Source: Monomorium pharaonis
Lineage: Eukaryota; Arthropoda; Insecta; Hymenoptera; Formicidae
Reading direction: 5' to 3'
NCBI RefSeq assembly: GCF_013373865.1
Contig: NC_050467.1
Location: 6,138,001-6,202,000, forward strand
Length of the DNA: 64,000 nucleotides
Both the position numbers and the translations under genes were made by a program. Below, one piece after another: positions 61,896-64,000 of this stretch (position 1 is its first letter; each line of letters begins with the position of its first letter). The notes beneath the pieces are model-generated. The model was not told the origin of the DNA and ran no database searches. It saw nothing but the letters and a program-made list of their open reading frames with translations.

Positions 61896-63334
61896 TCTCA
61901 GGACGGCGCATTTTCAGGAGCAGCGATAAGTACGGTCAACGAACAAACACCAAAAGATAATCACGTTAAAACGAACCAACAGCCGTCCTTTAACATCGGT
62001 GTATGACGAGTCCGGCGCCATATTGATCTCCGATACTCACAGCAATGTGACTGCGTGATCGTCGGTATACAAAATTCTAAAGTAGAAGGATGCAGATTGT
62101 AAGGGAGCTATAACCATAGAATATTACTTATGATGTTAACACTTGGTGCAATTGGTGCAACACCGAATGTTATATTTTGTATTAATTTTGTATTGTAGAG
62201 ATTATTTTTTTGTTAATTTTATTAAGGATAAATTTACAATTCGTTAAAACATACGTTGTTATGCATTGATGTCAATTATTTGATTATATATGTGTATCAA
62301 TTATATTACCTGCGTTATTAAATATAAAACGACTTTTATAGTTATTTAAAAATGAAGATTTACCATTTGCGAATCATTCAATAATAGTTTACAGTCTTAC
62401 CAAGAGATGGCGTCACCATGACTATTCTTGAATTGAAATTTCCAATTCAAATAAATTTATATATAAAGCTTTAATTTAAAAAACTAACAAAAAATATTTT
62501 ATTGTCAATAATCACAATTTTTGCAAGTATGATGTAATGTTACGAAACTAGTTGATACTTTATGAAAATAATACATGTCGTTTTTGTTGACAATGTCCAT
62601 TATATAGAACTTGCGGAAAGAACTCACAAATCAATTAACACGTTTGAAAACAAATGCAACTAAATTGTCTAATCATACATAACAAAAATGTTTGACAAAC
62701 GAATAATTTCTGCGTTAAAACAGAATTTTAAAACATTATAAAAAAGGTTTATCTGTTATTAATTTCTTATGCCATAAATAATTTAATTGTACCGGTGATT
62801 GGCGAGTTCGACATCTTAAGCATTTGTAAAAAATTGTTTAAAGCACATATAACACTGCAATTAAATAATATTGTATAACAAATATTGTTTTATTTATTAA
62901 TAATACATTTGTAAGTTTTAAATTAATAAAAATTTATACCAAATTTACGTGTAGGTTCTCCATCCTGCAATTGTTGAATTAGCATATAATTTCCTTGCTA
63001 GGAATATTCATACTTCTGCTTGTTACGTTCCTGAATCGATACCGTTACACGTACGCTGATGGAACGTTGAACCAGAAACCGGTGTAGTGGAACCACGACC
63101 GTCATTCCACGTTATACCACAGACAGGTATACCTTGAATTCGAAAACAGTAAGGAACCGTCGCGTGTAAATTAGTATTTGACTGATGAACATGCGTAGAC
63201 AGCGATAACGCTGTAGAACACGTATTCCTTCGCACGCGGCTTCAGAATCTACGACAAGCAGTCGTGGATCCGCGCGATCAATTGACGGTGAATCAAAATG
63301 AAATAGTTCACGACCCGTTGCTTCCGAAGGTAAC
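61896..63334. promoter_or_regulatory. Divergent spacer between ZRSR2 and DNAJC22
   Basis: CG-richer edges (61896-62060 and 63020-63334) flank an AT-rich middle, consistent with two separate promoters and 5' UTRs. No coding sequence is recognised. Confidence 0.45.
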
Positions 63335-64000
63335 ATGGAAAAAGTGGAAAGAAATGGACTGAACGATAAGGAACACAAAGACACGAAGAAGAGTAAGTTG
63401 TGCGCTTATATTTTCTGGCTGTTCGGCGGACTCGTCGGAGCGCATCATGTGTACCTCGGCAGGGACGATCAGGCTTTCGTGTACATCACGACATTCGGCG
63501 GTTACGTGGGCTGCGGCTATCTCAGGGACATTTACATGATACCTGCGTACGTGGCCGATGCAAATGACGATCCGGCGTTCGTCGAGAAATTTAAGCGAAA
63601 AGTCAGGGCCAACGGAAAGGTAAATAAATTTTCAGCGCGTGTTTAGTGTCTATAGACAAGCGATTGACGTTTCTAGTCTTGAAATACATTTATTAGCACC
63701 AAGCCTCGCTTATTGCGACTTGTTTCGCGTTCGAAGAAATTGATGACGTTGCGCTTGGTATGATCCGTACGTAAATATTGAACTGTAAATTATTCGCTGA
63801 CACAGCGGGGATGTTGAAAGTGCAAGGGAACGTTGGCGAAATAAATGCAATTTGTTTTGTAGAACCGAACAAAATCGGATTAATTATTTTGCAGCCGCCG
63901 TTTTCCGCGGTGCGATTCGCGGCGGAAACCGCGGTCGCCTACTTATGGGCCGAGCTGTTCAACAGCGCGATCCCGCAGGAAGAGATATACGGTATTAATT
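63335..64000 (+). CDS. DNAJC22: DnaJ homolog subfamily C member 22 (wurst), 5' part
   Basis: Exon 1 (63335-63619, 95 codons, phase 0) begins with a short charged stretch. It then carries the TM2 domain: a first membrane helix (CAYIFWLFGGLVGAHHVYLG), the aspartate-containing turn GRDDQAF, and a second hydrophobic segment. The GAHHVYLGRD word is typical for DNAJC22. Exon 2 starts at 63895 (PPFSAVRFAAETAVAYLW) and runs off the window, so the rest, including the C-terminal J domain, is missing here. In Drosophila, wurst is a membrane J-protein that binds clathrin and Hsc70 for endocytosis during tracheal clearance. Confidence 0.92.

Noticed and set aside
1..64000. CRISPR arrays, operons or other bacterial features
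   Set aside because: The genes are spliced and animal; no evenly spaced repeat-spacer arrays or bacterial gene clusters were seen.

Overview
The window is nuclear DNA of an insect, most likely an ant or another hymenopteran. Genes are split into short exons with GT-AG introns, intergenic DNA is AT-rich, microsatellites are abundant, and the gene set is animal (GPR107/108, CRAL-TRIO protein, S28 peptidases, acid phosphatase, ZRSR2-type splicing factor, DNAJC22). The taxon is inferred from this gene content and style; no lineage marker was searched. Exon models were built by hand from reading frame, splice-site consensus and phase continuity, and each one closes in frame.

Layout. 1-2658: intergenic, microsatellites. 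2659-17891 (-): nine-exon GPR107/108-like gene; its second intron holds a complete Gypsy-type LTR retrotransposon (9133-14618) with apparently identical LTRs, a 4-bp target duplication and one intact 1429-aa gag-pol frame. 18360-26340: a tandem duplication of about 4 kb carrying two torsin-like AAA+ membrane genes on the + strand. Copy 1 (19256-22170) has lost the P-loop, has gained an internal repeat array and carries a one-base frameshift in exon 1. Copy 2 (24821-26149) keeps the P-loop but has a ruined 5' end. 26240-31980: two more copies of the flanking DNA of this unit without a coding region. 32000-40337: repeat-rich, no convincing gene. 40338-42936 (+): six-exon CRAL-TRIO lipid-transfer gene. 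43623-46429 and 48672-51964 (both -): a tandem pair of ten-exon S28 serine peptidase genes with identical intron phases. 52967-56523 (+): seven-exon histidine-acid-phosphatase-like gene lacking two catalytic residues, with a repetitive hydrophobic tail and a 0.9-kb inverted repeat in intron 1. 59033-61895 (-): four-exon ZRSR2/Urp gene. 63335-64000 (+): first exons of DNAJC22 (wurst), cut by the window end.

The genes do not form one pathway. Recurrent themes are tandem duplication followed by decay of key residues (torsin-like pair, phosphatase), and many small inverted-repeat elements in introns and spacers. The most unusual items are the torsin-like cluster with complementary damage in its two copies, the apparent pseudo-phosphatase with a repeat-built membrane tail, and the young SAP-domain LTR element.
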